Both the position numbers and the translations under genes were made by a program. From positions 979-24,155 of the forward strand of contig DKXQ01000226.1 of the NCBI GenBank assembly GCA_002493085.1: a stretch of 23,177 bases of DNA. The letters run 5' to 3'. Below are positions 1 to 7,297 of the stretch, piece after piece; the first letter of the stretch is position 1, and every line of letters begins with the position of its first letter. The notes under the pieces were generated by a model. The model ran no database searches. It was not told the origin of the DNA and worked only from the letters and a program-made list of their open reading frames with translations. Origin of the DNA: Lachnoclostridium sp. UBA7122 (lineage in GTDB: Bacteria > Bacillota > Clostridia > Lachnospirales > Lachnospiraceae).

Positions 1-90
1 CCAACGGCTACTCCGACAGTTGCCCCAACGGCTACTCCGACAGTTGCCCCAACAGTTACACCGACAGTTGCTCCAACAGCTACACCAGCA
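1..90 (+). repeat. 24-bp tandem repeat encoding the Thr/Pro linker
   Basis: Two identical 24-bp units (1-24, 25-48), a diverged third (49-72) and a partial fourth (73-90) encode PTATPTVA, PTATPTVA, PTVTPTVA and PTATPA. The array probably extends upstream of the window. Such in-frame repeats can change copy number by slippage without breaking the frame. Confidence 0.9.
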
Positions 91-738
91 GGCAGTTCTG
101 ATATTGGTAATGTAAATACAGATTTCTGGACAGAGGATGGAAATACTGGTTCTAGTGTATATGATAATGAACTCCCTGTGCCAGAGATTAAAGAGGTAGC
201 AAATAACAGCAAGAGCATTGATATTACATGGTCATGTTCAAGTACCTCAGATATTGATGGATATTATATATACCGTTCTACAGATGGCAAAAGCTGGAAT
301 AAGATTGCTACAATTAATGATACAGAAGTAGCAGATTATGAAGATGCCGATGTAGTGAATGGCCAGGGCTATGGATATATACTGCGTTCATATATAGAAG
401 CTAGCCAAAGTGAAAATTCTATTCCTGCATACACTTGTTTTTTAAATAGAATAGACGTTAAAAGCGTAAAAAGTAATGCTTCTAAAAAATTGACTGTTAA
501 ATGGAGCAAAAATGACAAAGCCTCAGGATACCAGATTAGAATTAGTACAACAAAATCGTTCACGAAAACTACAACTGAAACTACAAAGATGAATTCAAAA
601 AGTAAGAGTACAAAAACTATTGGCAAACTTAAAGGTGGCAAGAAATATTTTGTACAAGTGAGGGCATACCGTTCATATAATGGAGAAATTTATTATTCAG
701 AATGGTCACAGTCTAAAAGTTTAAAAGTAAAACGCTAG
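1..738 (+). CDS. Surface protein C-terminus: Thr/Pro linker and two Fn3-like domains (5' partial)
   Basis: The frame is open from the first base, so the start lies upstream; it ends at TAG 736-738. The first 30 residues are a PTATPTVA-type Thr/Pro/Ala/Val linker. A short acidic/Asn-rich spacer follows, then two modules that look like fibronectin type III domains, about 178-450 (TWSCSS...GYYIYRS...) and 451-735 (LTVKWSKNDKASGYQIRIS...KKYFVQVRAYRS). Fn3 domains in secreted clostridial proteins usually act as spacers or binding modules in enzymes or adhesins; the catalytic or binding part would be upstream. There is no sortase motif or membrane anchor at the C-terminus, so any anchoring must lie N-terminal. 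A GTG at 178 is an unlikely start because the upstream frame is coherent coding sequence. Domain class fairly sure; function unknown. Confidence 0.8.
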   Translation, partial: PTATPTVAPTATPTVAPTVTPTVAPTATPAGSSDIGNVNTDFWTEDGNTGSSVYDNELPVPEIKEVANNSKSIDITWSCSSTSDIDGYYIYRSTDGKSWNKIATINDTEVADYEDADVVNGQGYGYILRSYIEASQSENSIPAYTCFLNRIDVKSVKSNASKKLTVKWSKNDKASGYQIRISTTKSFTKTTTETTKMNSKSKSTKTIGKLKGGKKYFVQVRAYRSYNGEIYYSEWSQSKSLKVKR

Positions 739-809
739 AAAGAAAAACAGACAATTAATTATAGTTCTGGTTATATATGGCATTTATTGATTAGGCTTGG
801 AGGTAATTA

Positions 810-1190
810 ATGTTAAACAAGAGATTATGGAAATAAGTAACAGCTGCTATTATGTCATGTACATTAATATCAGGTATACCAGGCAGTAATACAGCGTTTG
901 CAACAACCAGGGAAAGCAGTGCTGCATGGAATGTAAAACAAGAGGAAAAGTCCCAGGAGTTTGACAGGGTATTGGCAAAGTGTAAAAAAGTTAAAAGTAA
1001 AAGTAAGCAGATAAAAATCAGAAAAGGAGAATCAATATCAGTAGAAAGTATTCCTTGTCACGGAATATTATCTGCTGCCATTATGTCGAATGGAGATTTA
1101 TATTGCTGGGGACTTAATTCGCGTGGCCAGGTTGGCAATGGAACAACAGAGACACAGCTTACCCAAGCAAAGATTTCCTGTAAAGGGTAA
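810..1190 (+). pseudogene. Decayed secreted RCC1-repeat protein, in-frame stop in signal peptide
   Basis: ATG 810 follows GGAGG (799-803) and starts MLNKRLWK, then an in-frame TAA at 834-836. The same frame continues as VTAAIMSCTLISGIPGSNTA followed by FA, a hydrophobic stretch ending in a signal-peptidase-like site, so start, stop and hydrophobic core look like one broken signal peptide. About 60 Lys/Ser-rich residues lead to a single RCC1-type repeat (SNGDLYCWGLNSRGQVGNG). RCC1 proteins normally carry many such repeats for a beta-propeller; here one remains before the frame ends at 1188-1190. ATG 852 could restart translation but lies inside the signal peptide and has no ribosome site. Read as a non-functional remnant. 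Confidence 0.75.
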
Positions 1191-1486
1191 AAAAAACTAT
1201 AAAATTCACAGGTGGCAAAAAAGCTGCTAAAAATATAGTAATCCCTGCATCAGTAGAGATAAAAGGCACAAGTTATAAAGTGGTATCTGTTGCTGATAAT
1301 GCATGTAAGAACTATAAGAAACTCCAGGAAGTTACAATAGGCGCTAATGTAAATAGCATTGGCAAGAATGCATTTAGTGGCTGTACAAAATTAAAAAAGA
1401 TTATCTTTAATACTAAGGGACTTACAGCTAAGAAAACAGGTCCTAAAGCATTTAAGGGAGTGAATAAAAAAGTAAGGGTTGAATGA
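1184..1486 (+). pseudogene. BspA-type leucine-rich repeat fragment
   Basis: Frame +2 relative to the window start is open from just after a stop at 1181-1183 to TGA 1484-1486. It reads KTIKFTGGKKAAKNIVIPAS, then a linker, then EVTIGANVNSIGKNAFSGCT and LKKIIFNTKGLTA, ending KAFKGVNKKVRVE. This matches the LRR_5 (BspA-like) pattern found in many secreted gut Firmicutes proteins. It has no start of its own with a ribosome site and sits in a different frame from the RCC1 remnant just upstream. It is therefore best read as the C-terminal part of the same decayed protein after deletion and frameshift. Domain identity likely; the exact breakpoint near 1185 is inferred. Confidence 0.7.
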
Positions 1487-1662
1487 ACAAAGCTAACAAA
1501 AATGTAGTAGCAGTTGCACGCGAGGGAGATACAACAGAACATAGCACAGGTAATCCTGAAACAGGCGTACTTCCAAATACATCACAGGCAAAGAAAGTTA
1601 AGCTTTGGAACAGTGCACTTACTAATAAGCAGGTTGCAGCACTTTATAAGTCAGAAAAATAA
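1483..1662 (+). pseudogene. LamG/concanavalin-like domain C-terminal remnant (59 codons)
   Basis: ATG 1483 overlaps the LRR fragment's TGA (ATGA) and opens 59 codons to TAA 1660-1662. The last 20 residues, KLWNSALTNKQVAALYKSEK, match the usual end of LamG/concanavalin-A-like domains (pattern: Y/W-N-x-A-L-T/S-x-x-Q/E-I/V-x-A-L-Y). The preceding part (TTEHSTGNPETGVLPNTSQA) looks like linker or scrambled sequence. No ribosome site precedes the ATG and a stop codon lies directly upstream in frame. It is most simply another piece of the eroded surface protein. LPNTS is not a sortase signal: it has no Gly and no following hydrophobic helix. Confidence 0.5.
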
Positions 1663-1696
1663 TTATGCACATTACACAGAAAGGCAGTTTATAGAA

Positions 1697-2716
1697 ATGA
1701 ATAATATTTTTCATAGAATAATAACGGTACTTATAGCAATTGCTTTAATAATAAGCGGCATTACATACAATTCTGTAGTAACTAAAGCAGAAGAGGAAAA
1801 GGAATACGAATATCTTTTAACAGAAGAAAATAAAATAACAGCAGGCACTGATATAGAATACACGTTTACAGTTAGTTCCTTCTCTGGGTTTAGTATTTTA
1901 TTACTTGCTTCAAATATGGCTGCAGGAACTATAAAATTATATGCAAATGATGAATATATTGGCACAGAGACTTTAACAGATGATGATACATCGTGGTTAT
2001 ATTCTTCTGACATTAATGACACATTTCAGTATATCTATGAGCTTTCTATAGAAAATGTGAAGCTTAGTGACTGGAAAGCAGTGTTTAATTTTGATACAGA
2101 TATACATTATATTATTGGTATAATACAGAAAAAATCTTTATCTGACGTTGACAGTAAGAAAATTACATTAGCAAAAGGCTTTACACATAAACTTTCTGTT
2201 TCAGGTGCTAAAGGTGATATTATATGGACCAGTAGTAATAATAGTATTGCAACAGTCAATTCTTCTGGAAAGGTTACAGCCAAGAAGGCTGGTGTAGCAA
2301 AAATTACAGCCACAACAGCAGATGGACAGGTTTTTACATATACAGTTTCAGTATATAAAAATGAATATAAGGAAAAAAAAATAAATTCCTCATCAGTTGA
2401 ATATGGCAATGTAGATATACAGGCTTACAAAATGTTTTATGATGGCAAAGGAAATCTTGTCTTGAAAACACACATTGTAAATAACTGCGGCTACAAAATG
2501 ATAGGAATTAAAAATCTGGTTTGTAACATAACAGATAATAATGGAAAGGAAATTGGCAGATTAAAAGTTGATAACAAGAAGGTAAATATACGTCAGGGCA
2601 AGAATAAGAACATTACATTTGTTATTAAAAAGTCTAGTTTAAAGAATAAGAAAGCTGACTTACATACAGCATCAGTAAATATAAAAAATTTCCTATGGAT
2701 TTACGAAGTACGTTAG
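1697..2716 (+). CDS. Secreted BIG2 (bacterial Ig-like) domain protein
   Basis: 339 residues. I chose ATG 1697 because it gives a clean signal peptide (MNNIFHRIITVLIAIALIIS, cleavage likely after VTKA near residue 31), and the frame further upstream is the wrong frame of another remnant. An AGAAAGG-like ribosome site lies at 1679-1685, rather far from the ATG. Residues about 32-145 are an unrecognised, probably beta-rich domain. Residues about 153-221 are a typical BIG2 fold (KITLAKGFTHKLSVSG, IIWTSSNNSIATVNSSGKVT, then a TAKKAGVAKITA-like end). Residues 222-339 are Lys/Asn-rich and resemble an extra beta-sandwich. No LPxTG or membrane anchor is seen, so it is probably secreted or wall-associated through its basic surface. 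The binding target is unknown. Confidence 0.8.
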   Translation: MNNIFHRIITVLIAIALIISGITYNSVVTKAEEEKEYEYLLTEENKITAGTDIEYTFTVSSFSGFSILLLASNMAAGTIKLYANDEYIGTETLTDDDTSWLYSSDINDTFQYIYELSIENVKLSDWKAVFNFDTDIHYIIGIIQKKSLSDVDSKKITLAKGFTHKLSVSGAKGDIIWTSSNNSIATVNSSGKVTAKKAGVAKITATTADGQVFTYTVSVYKNEYKEKKINSSSVEYGNVDIQAYKMFYDGKGNLVLKTHIVNNCGYKMIGIKNLVCNITDNNGKEIGRLKVDNKKVNIRQGKNKNITFVIKKSSLKNKKADLHTASVNIKNFLWIYEVR

Positions 2717-2741
2717 AATACAGGCCAGTTAGTAAAAATAT

Positions 2742-2778
2742 AAAAAACCTTTGGATGTAGAAATTCCAGAGGTTTTTT
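2742..2778 (+). terminator. Rho-independent terminator after BIG2 gene
   Basis: A 14-bp stem (AAAAAACCTTTGGA / TCCAGAGGTTTTTT, one T-G wobble) with a 9-nt loop, its 3' arm ending in six T. The A run on the 5' side makes it usable in both directions. Confidence 0.85.
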
Positions 2779-2832
2779 GTATTTGTTATTGACAAAGCAG
2801 TATTAAGTATATAAGTGGCACAATATACCTAA

Positions 2833-3006
2833 ACTTCCGTATACCCAGATAAAGTTACACTATCAGCAATAAAAAAATACTGTACAAATTCATTTTCTTA
2901 TGCTATTATCAGACGTAGTTGCTGAGTGGTATCCATAGATGGAACTGCATCAGATGATATAGACCACCAATATGGCAGGGATGGCAGCAAAGAGGTGGTT
3001 AAGTGA
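2833..3006 (+). pseudogene. Possible eroded coding remnant upstream of panG
   Basis: One frame is open from 2833 to TGA 3004-3006 except for a single TGA at 2923-2925. The second half reads VVSIDGTASDDIDHQYGRDG and then SKEVVK, and its stop overlaps the next gene's GTG start (GTGA), as coupled genes do. The composition looks more like coding than random AT-rich spacer. I do not recognise the protein and there is no clear start, so this may be chance. A TTGACA at 2789-2794 has only poor -10 candidates (around 2808-2815) behind it, so the CoA operon promoter is not pinned down here. Confidence 0.2.
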
Positions 3007-3845
3007 ATATTGGCTTTATTGGCGCTGGCAAGGCAGGATGCACTATTGGAAAATATCTTAGTGGTACGTGTGTTACAGTTGCCGGTTATTATAGCAAGGC
3101 GGGACAAAGTGCTGAAGAGGCAGCAGCTTTTACACAGTCTGAAGCTTTTTATGATTTAGAAACTCTTATGGAGGCATGTGATACTGTGTTTATCACTACG
3201 CCAGACAGGGCTATTAAAGAAGTGTGGGAGTGTATAAAATATTATAATCTAAGTGGTAAAATTATTTGTCATTTTAGTGGTTCATTATCATCTGGTATTT
3301 TTTCAGGGATTGAGGATACAGGTGCGTCCTGTTGTTCAATCCATCCTATGTATGCGTTCAGCAGTAAATATAAATCCTATCTGCAATTTCATAAAGCATG
3401 TCTGTCAGTTGAAGGCCAGGAATTTGCTGTAAAAAAGATAACAGAACTTTTTGCAGACAGACTTCATCACAAAGTGTTTAAACTTGCTCCTGAAGACAAG
3501 GCTAAATACCATGCTGCAGCGGTATTTGCAAGTAATTATATTACAGGAATTATGCATATAGCAATAGAGCTTTTAAAAGACTGTGGATTTACAGAGAGTG
3601 ATGCAAAAGAACTGCTTTCTCCTGTATCACTTGGCAATATCAGTTCTGTCCTTGAAAATGGGACATTAAATGCACTTACGGGTCCGGTTGAGCGCAATGA
3701 CATGCAAACTGTTAAAAAACATCTTGATGTATTAAAAGACAGCGAAGCCTGTGAAGTTTATAAGAGTCTTGGCAGAGTGCTTGTCCAGATAGCCGCCAGA
3801 AAAAATACAGACAGGGATTATACAGAGATTAAAAGCTTATTTTAA
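3003..3845 (+). CDS. panG: DUF2520/Rossmann oxidoreductase, PanG-type ketopantoate reductase
   Basis: 280 residues from a GTG start behind AGAGGTGG (2991-2998). The N-terminus is a Rossmann NAD(P) site (GAGKAG, residues 7-12). A central HPMYAFS (114-120) and the segment K168-YHAAAVFASNY (169-179) are typical of the Rossmann-like DUF2520 family (COG5495). From memory, this family includes PanG, the ketopantoate reductase of Francisella and some Firmicutes, unrelated in its C-terminal half to classical PanE. PanG would reduce 2-dehydropantoate to pantoate in the cytosol. Position strongly supports this: panB starts 22 bp downstream, panC and panD follow, and no panE or ilvC is in the window to fill the step. 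Family confident; exact reaction inferred from context. Confidence 0.75.
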   Translation: MNIGFIGAGKAGCTIGKYLSGTCVTVAGYYSKAGQSAEEAAAFTQSEAFYDLETLMEACDTVFITTPDRAIKEVWECIKYYNLSGKIICHFSGSLSSGIFSGIEDTGASCCSIHPMYAFSSKYKSYLQFHKACLSVEGQEFAVKKITELFADRLHHKVFKLAPEDKAKYHAAAVFASNYITGIMHIAIELLKDCGFTESDAKELLSPVSLGNISSVLENGTLNALTGPVERNDMQTVKKHLDVLKDSEACEVYKSLGRVLVQIAARKNTDRDYTEIKSLF

Positions 3846-3867
3846 AACAAGCAGAAATGAGGTTAAA

Positions 3868-4695
3868 ATGAAAAAGACAGTCAGGACATTCCAGATGGCA
3901 AAAGAGAATGGCAGAAAAATCACAATGCTTACAACATACGATTATTCTACTGCAAGGCTTATGGATGAAGCAGGAATTGATGCAGTTCTTGTTGGTGATT
4001 CACTTGGCAATACAATGCTTGGTTATGAAGATACAGTTTCTGTTACTATGGAGGATATGATACATCATGGTGCAGCAGTTGCAAGAGGTGCAGGAAGCAT
4101 GATGGTTGTTGTGGATATGCCATTTATGTCATTCCAGACTGGTGTATATGATGCACTTGCCAATGCAGGCAGGCTTATGAAAGAAGGCCGTGCTGCTGCC
4201 GTTAAGCTTGAAGGCGGCAAAACAGTCTGCCCGCAGATTAAGGCTATTACTGGTGCAGGAATACCTGTTATGGCACATCTTGGCCTTACCCCGCAGTCTG
4301 TCAATGCGTTTGGAGGAAACAGGGTACAGGGCAAAAGTGAGGAGGCGGCAAAGCAGATAATAGAGGATGCCTATGCAGTCCAGGAGGCTGGGGCGTTTGC
4401 TGTTGTCCTTGAATGTATTCCTGCAAAACTTGCCTCCCTTATTACAAATAAGCTTGATATACCAACTATTGGCATAGGGGCTGGCAATGGCTGCGACGGC
4501 CAGATACTTGTGTACCAGGATATGCTTGGCATGTTTTCTGATTATGTGCCTAAGTTTGCAAAGAAGTTTGCTGATGTGGGTACTGTTATGAAAAGTGCAT
4601 TTGCAGATTATATAAAAGAAGTTTCAGATGGAATATATCCGTCAGAAGAGCACACATTTAAAATAGATGATGAGGTGCTTGAAAAACTATATTAG
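3868..4695 (+). CDS. panB: 3-methyl-2-oxobutanoate hydroxymethyltransferase
   Basis: 275 residues, the family's usual length. PanB transfers a hydroxymethyl group from methylenetetrahydrofolate to 2-oxoisovalerate, making ketopantoate, the first pantothenate step. The TIM-barrel signature residues are all visible: YDYSTAR (24-30), VGDSLG with D44, VVDMP with D83, KLEGG with E115 and LECIP with the catalytic-type E182. The start is ATG 3868 behind GCAGAAATGAGG (3851-3862), 5 nt away. That motif contains an upstream ATG (3857) opening a 4-codon ORF, MRLK, whose TGA overlaps the panB ATG. It is the second gene of the pantothenate/CoA operon, 22 bp after panG. Confidence 0.97.
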   Translation: MKKTVRTFQMAKENGRKITMLTTYDYSTARLMDEAGIDAVLVGDSLGNTMLGYEDTVSVTMEDMIHHGAAVARGAGSMMVVVDMPFMSFQTGVYDALANAGRLMKEGRAAAVKLEGGKTVCPQIKAITGAGIPVMAHLGLTPQSVNAFGGNRVQGKSEEAAKQIIEDAYAVQEAGAFAVVLECIPAKLASLITNKLDIPTIGIGAGNGCDGQILVYQDMLGMFSDYVPKFAKKFADVGTVMKSAFADYIKEVSDGIYPSEEHTFKIDDEVLEKLY

Positions 4696-4723
4696 GCACA
4701 GTTCTTTAAGAATGGAGGAAGAG

Positions 4724-5563
4724 ATGGATATCGCAGTAACTATTAAAGAGGTCAGGAAACAGGTCAGTGAGTGGAGAAAAAAAGGGCTTTCTGTAGGGCT
4801 TGTGCCTACAATGGGATATCTGCATGAAGGGCACAAGAGTCTTATAACACGTGCTGTTGCTGAAAATGATAAAGTTGTTGTCAGTGTGTTTGTCAATCCT
4901 ATGCAGTTTGGCCCGTCAGAGGATTTGGAAAGCTATCCGCGTGATATGGACAGGGATGCAGCTGTCTGTGAAGATGCAGGTGCAGCTTTAGTATTTCATC
5001 CAGAACCTTCAGAAATGTATCACAGTGGTTTTTCTTCATATGTTGATATGGATACGCTTACAGGCGGTCTGTGTGGCAAAAGCAGGCCTGTACACTTCCG
5101 TGGTGTATGTACAGTGGTTGCCAAATTATTTAATATAGTAGTGCCTGACAGGGCTTATTTTGGACAGAAAGATGCACAGCAGCTTGCAGTTATACGCCAT
5201 ATGGCTGATGACTTAAGTTATGGCATTGAAATTGTGGGATGCCCTATTATCAGGGAAAAAGACGGACTTGCAAAAAGTTCACGCAATACTTATCTTAATG
5301 ATACAGAGCGGAAGGCAGCGCTTATATTAAACAAATCTCTTTCAGAAGGCAGGAAGCTTATAAATGCTGGTGAAAATAGTGCAGATAAAGTAAAAGAACT
5401 GGTTACTGGAATAATTAATACAGAACCTCTGGCAAAAATTGATTATGTAGAAGTTGTAAGCTGGGATTTACTAGAGCCTGTTAAAGAAATTAATGGTCCT
5501 GTTCTTGTGGCAGTGGCAGTATTTATAGGCAAGACAAGGCTAATAGATAACTTTACCGTTTAA
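4724..5563 (+). CDS. panC: Pantothenate synthetase (pantoate--beta-alanine ligase)
   Basis: 279 residues. PanC joins pantoate and beta-alanine using ATP through a pantoyl-adenylate. Seen motifs: LVPTMGYLHEGH (26-37, the HIGH-type nucleotide site), FVNPMQF (56-62), YFGQKD (145-150) and KSSRN (184-188, KMSKS-like). The start is set at ATG 4724 because GGAGG (4714-4718) lies 5 nt upstream and the protein then begins at the family's usual position. ATG 4712 (four residues longer) overlaps that ribosome site, and ATG 4667 lies inside panB. It follows panB by 28 bp and supplies the product that CoaA and then CoaBC use. Confidence 0.97.
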   Translation: MDIAVTIKEVRKQVSEWRKKGLSVGLVPTMGYLHEGHKSLITRAVAENDKVVVSVFVNPMQFGPSEDLESYPRDMDRDAAVCEDAGAALVFHPEPSEMYHSGFSSYVDMDTLTGGLCGKSRPVHFRGVCTVVAKLFNIVVPDRAYFGQKDAQQLAVIRHMADDLSYGIEIVGCPIIREKDGLAKSSRNTYLNDTERKAALILNKSLSEGRKLINAGENSADKVKELVTGIINTEPLAKIDYVEVVSWDLLEPVKEINGPVLVAVAVFIGKTRLIDNFTV

Positions 5564-5582
5564 CATCATTATATATGTTTAT

Positions 5583-5599
5583 GCCGCTTTAAATGCGGC
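5583..5599 (+). promoter_or_regulatory. Small GC hairpin in panC-panD gap
   Basis: GCCGC (5583-5587) and GCGGC (5595-5599) pair around a 7-nt loop, ending 5 nt before panD's GGAG (5605-5608). There is no T run, so it is not a terminator. It could mark a processing site or limit ribosome access to panD; this is inference. Confidence 0.4.
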
Positions 5600-5613
5600 G
5601 GAATGGAGATTAT

Positions 5614-6018
5614 ATGACCGTTACAATGTTAAAAGGAAAAATCCACCGGGCTGTTGTAAAACAGGCTGAACTGAATTATGTAGGAAGCATTACAGTTGAC
5701 CCTGTGCTTATGCAGGCAGCAGGAATATATGAATATGAGCTTGTACAGATAGTTGATGTAGAGAATGGCAACAGATTTGAAACATATACAATCGCAGGTG
5801 AGCCGGACAGTGGCATGATTTGCCTGAATGGGGCAGCAGCGAGACAAGTCCAGGCTGGTGACCATATAATTATTATGTGCTACTGCCAGATGGATAATGA
5901 AGAAGTAAAGTCACATAAGCCAAAGGTTGTTTTTGTAGATGACAATAACAGAATCAGTAAAATATCTTCATATGAAAAATATGGCAGACTGGCTGAAGAA
6001 ATGATAGATGATAATTAG
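5614..6018 (+). CDS. panD: Aspartate 1-decarboxylase proenzyme
   Basis: 134 residues (family about 126). PanD makes beta-alanine from L-aspartate for PanC, using a pyruvoyl group formed by self-cleavage. With ATG 5614 the cleavage site falls exactly at Gly24-Ser25 (NYVGSITVD), the canonical position, which decides this start over the in-frame ATG 5593; GGAG at 5605-5608 is the ribosome site. The substrate-side Lys9 (LKGKIHRA) and the NGAAARQVQ loop are present. The C-terminus VVFVDDNNRI is typical, with a short acidic tail. Fourth gene of the operon, 50 bp after panC. Having panD means pantothenate can be made from aspartate and oxoisovalerate. Confidence 0.97.
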   Translation: MTVTMLKGKIHRAVVKQAELNYVGSITVDPVLMQAAGIYEYELVQIVDVENGNRFETYTIAGEPDSGMICLNGAAARQVQAGDHIIIMCYCQMDNEEVKSHKPKVVFVDDNNRISKISSYEKYGRLAEEMIDDN

Positions 6019-6034
6019 GAGTGAAAAACAGATT

Positions 6035-7228
6035 ATGTTAAAAGGCAAAACGGTCTTGTTAGGAGTTACAGGGAGCATAGCAGCATATAAAATTGCAAAT
6101 CTCGCAAGCATGTTGTCAAAACTTCATGCAGATATCCATGTGCTTATGACAAAAAATGCCACTAATTTTATTAATCCTGTTACATTTGAGACATTGACAG
6201 GCAATAAATGCCTTATAGATACGTTTGACCGGAATTTCCAGTTTAATGTCGGGCATGTTGCACTTGCAAAAAAAGCAGATGTTGTACTTGTAGCTCCTGC
6301 TTCAGCTAATATTATTGGCAAAATGGCATGTGGCATTGCAGACGATATGCTAACTACTACATTGCTTGCATGTAAATGTAAAAAAATAGTTTCTCCTGCT
6401 ATGAATACAAATATGTATGAAAATCCAGTTGTGCAGGATAATATTAAAAAACTTCAAAAATTTGGAATAGAAGTTATAAAGCCTGATACAGGCCTGCTTG
6501 CATGCAGGGATATTGGAGCCGGCAAGATGCCGTCAGAAGAGACGCTGCTTGAATACATCCTTATGGAAACCAGGTTTGAAAAGGATTTTGCAGGAAAGAA
6601 AGTTATGGTTACGGCAGGACCAACAGAAGAAGCCATTGATCCTGTAAGAATTATAACTAACCATTCAACTGGCAAGATGGGCTATGCCATTGCAAAGGTA
6701 GCAGCACAGCGTGGTGCTGCTGTTAAACTTATAAGTGGTCCTGTCAATTTAAAGCCACCCGCTTTTGTTAGCGTAATAAATGTTAAAAGTGCAGAAGATA
6801 TGTTTAATGAGGTGTCAGTCCATGCAGCAGATAGTGATATCATTATTATGGCAGCAGCGGTAGCCGATTATACACCTTTAAATGTATCAGATGAAAAGAT
6901 AAAGAAGACAGATAATAATTTAAGTATTCCTCTTAAACGTACAAAAGATATTTTGAAATATCTCGGTGAAAATAAAAGAAAAGGCCAGTTCCTGTGTGGA
7001 TTTTCAATGGAAACAGAAAACCTGATTGAAAATTCCAGAAAAAAACTGGTTAGTAAAAATGCGGACATGATAGTTGCCAATAACCTTAAGGTAAAAGGCG
7101 CAGGCTTTGGTGTAGATACTAATGTTATAACAGTTATAACTAATGGAGGCATTAAGGAATTTGGCCAGATGGGTAAAGAAGAAGCTGCAAAATGTCTGCT
7201 GGATAAAATTTTATATAAAAATTTATAA
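6035..7228 (+). CDS. coaBC: Bifunctional phosphopantothenoylcysteine decarboxylase/synthetase
   Basis: 397 residues. CoaB ligates cysteine to 4'-phosphopantothenate (CTP-dependent); CoaC decarboxylates the product to 4'-phosphopantetheine using FMN. The CoaC half (about 1-180) has LGVTGSIAAYK (9-19), H74 in NVGHVALAK, PASANIIGKMA, PAMNTNMY (121-128) and the active-site Cys157. The loop reads LACRDIGAGKMP, with Arg where most homologs have Gly after the Cys. The CoaB half (about 185-397) has VTAGPTEEAIDPVR, NHSTGKMG (209-216), AAAVADY and KIKK. ATG 6035 is chosen by homology. The nearest ribosome site (AGGAG 6017-6021) overlaps panD's stop and is 13 nt away, and ATG 6008 would overlap panD. 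Last gene of the operon; the pantothenate kinase is not in the window. Confidence 0.95.
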   Translation: MLKGKTVLLGVTGSIAAYKIANLASMLSKLHADIHVLMTKNATNFINPVTFETLTGNKCLIDTFDRNFQFNVGHVALAKKADVVLVAPASANIIGKMACGIADDMLTTTLLACKCKKIVSPAMNTNMYENPVVQDNIKKLQKFGIEVIKPDTGLLACRDIGAGKMPSEETLLEYILMETRFEKDFAGKKVMVTAGPTEEAIDPVRIITNHSTGKMGYAIAKVAAQRGAAVKLISGPVNLKPPAFVSVINVKSAEDMFNEVSVHAADSDIIIMAAAVADYTPLNVSDEKIKKTDNNLSIPLKRTKDILKYLGENKRKGQFLCGFSMETENLIENSRKKLVSKNADMIVANNLKVKGAGFGVDTNVITVITNGGIKEFGQMGKEEAAKCLLDKILYKNL

Positions 7229-7236
7229 TCATATCC

Positions 7237-7265
7237 TTGTAATATTGCCAGATGTGTATTATAAT
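7237..7265 (+). promoter_or_regulatory. Sigma-A-type promoter for ferredoxin gene
   Basis: TTGTAA (7237-7242), 17-bp spacer, perfect TATAAT (7260-7265), about 32 bp before the ferredoxin ATG. It begins 8 bp after the coaBC stop. No terminator separates coaBC from the ferredoxin, so readthrough is also possible. Confidence 0.6.
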
Positions 7266-7297
7266 TATAAAACAAAATTAAAAGGAGGGAACTTAAA

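Noticed and set aside
1582..1602. LPNTS in the LamG-end fragment as a sortase signal
   Set aside because: It lacks Gly after Thr, and no hydrophobic segment or basic tail follows in the expected order.
1514..1696. In-frame ATG 183 bp upstream of the BIG2 gene start
   Set aside because: The extra residues are a wrong-frame reading of the LamG remnant; the signal peptide begins at 1697.
2789..2815. Promoter before the CoA operon
   Set aside because: TTGACA is perfect but no -10 box lies at 16-18 bp; the candidates give 13-15 bp spacers.
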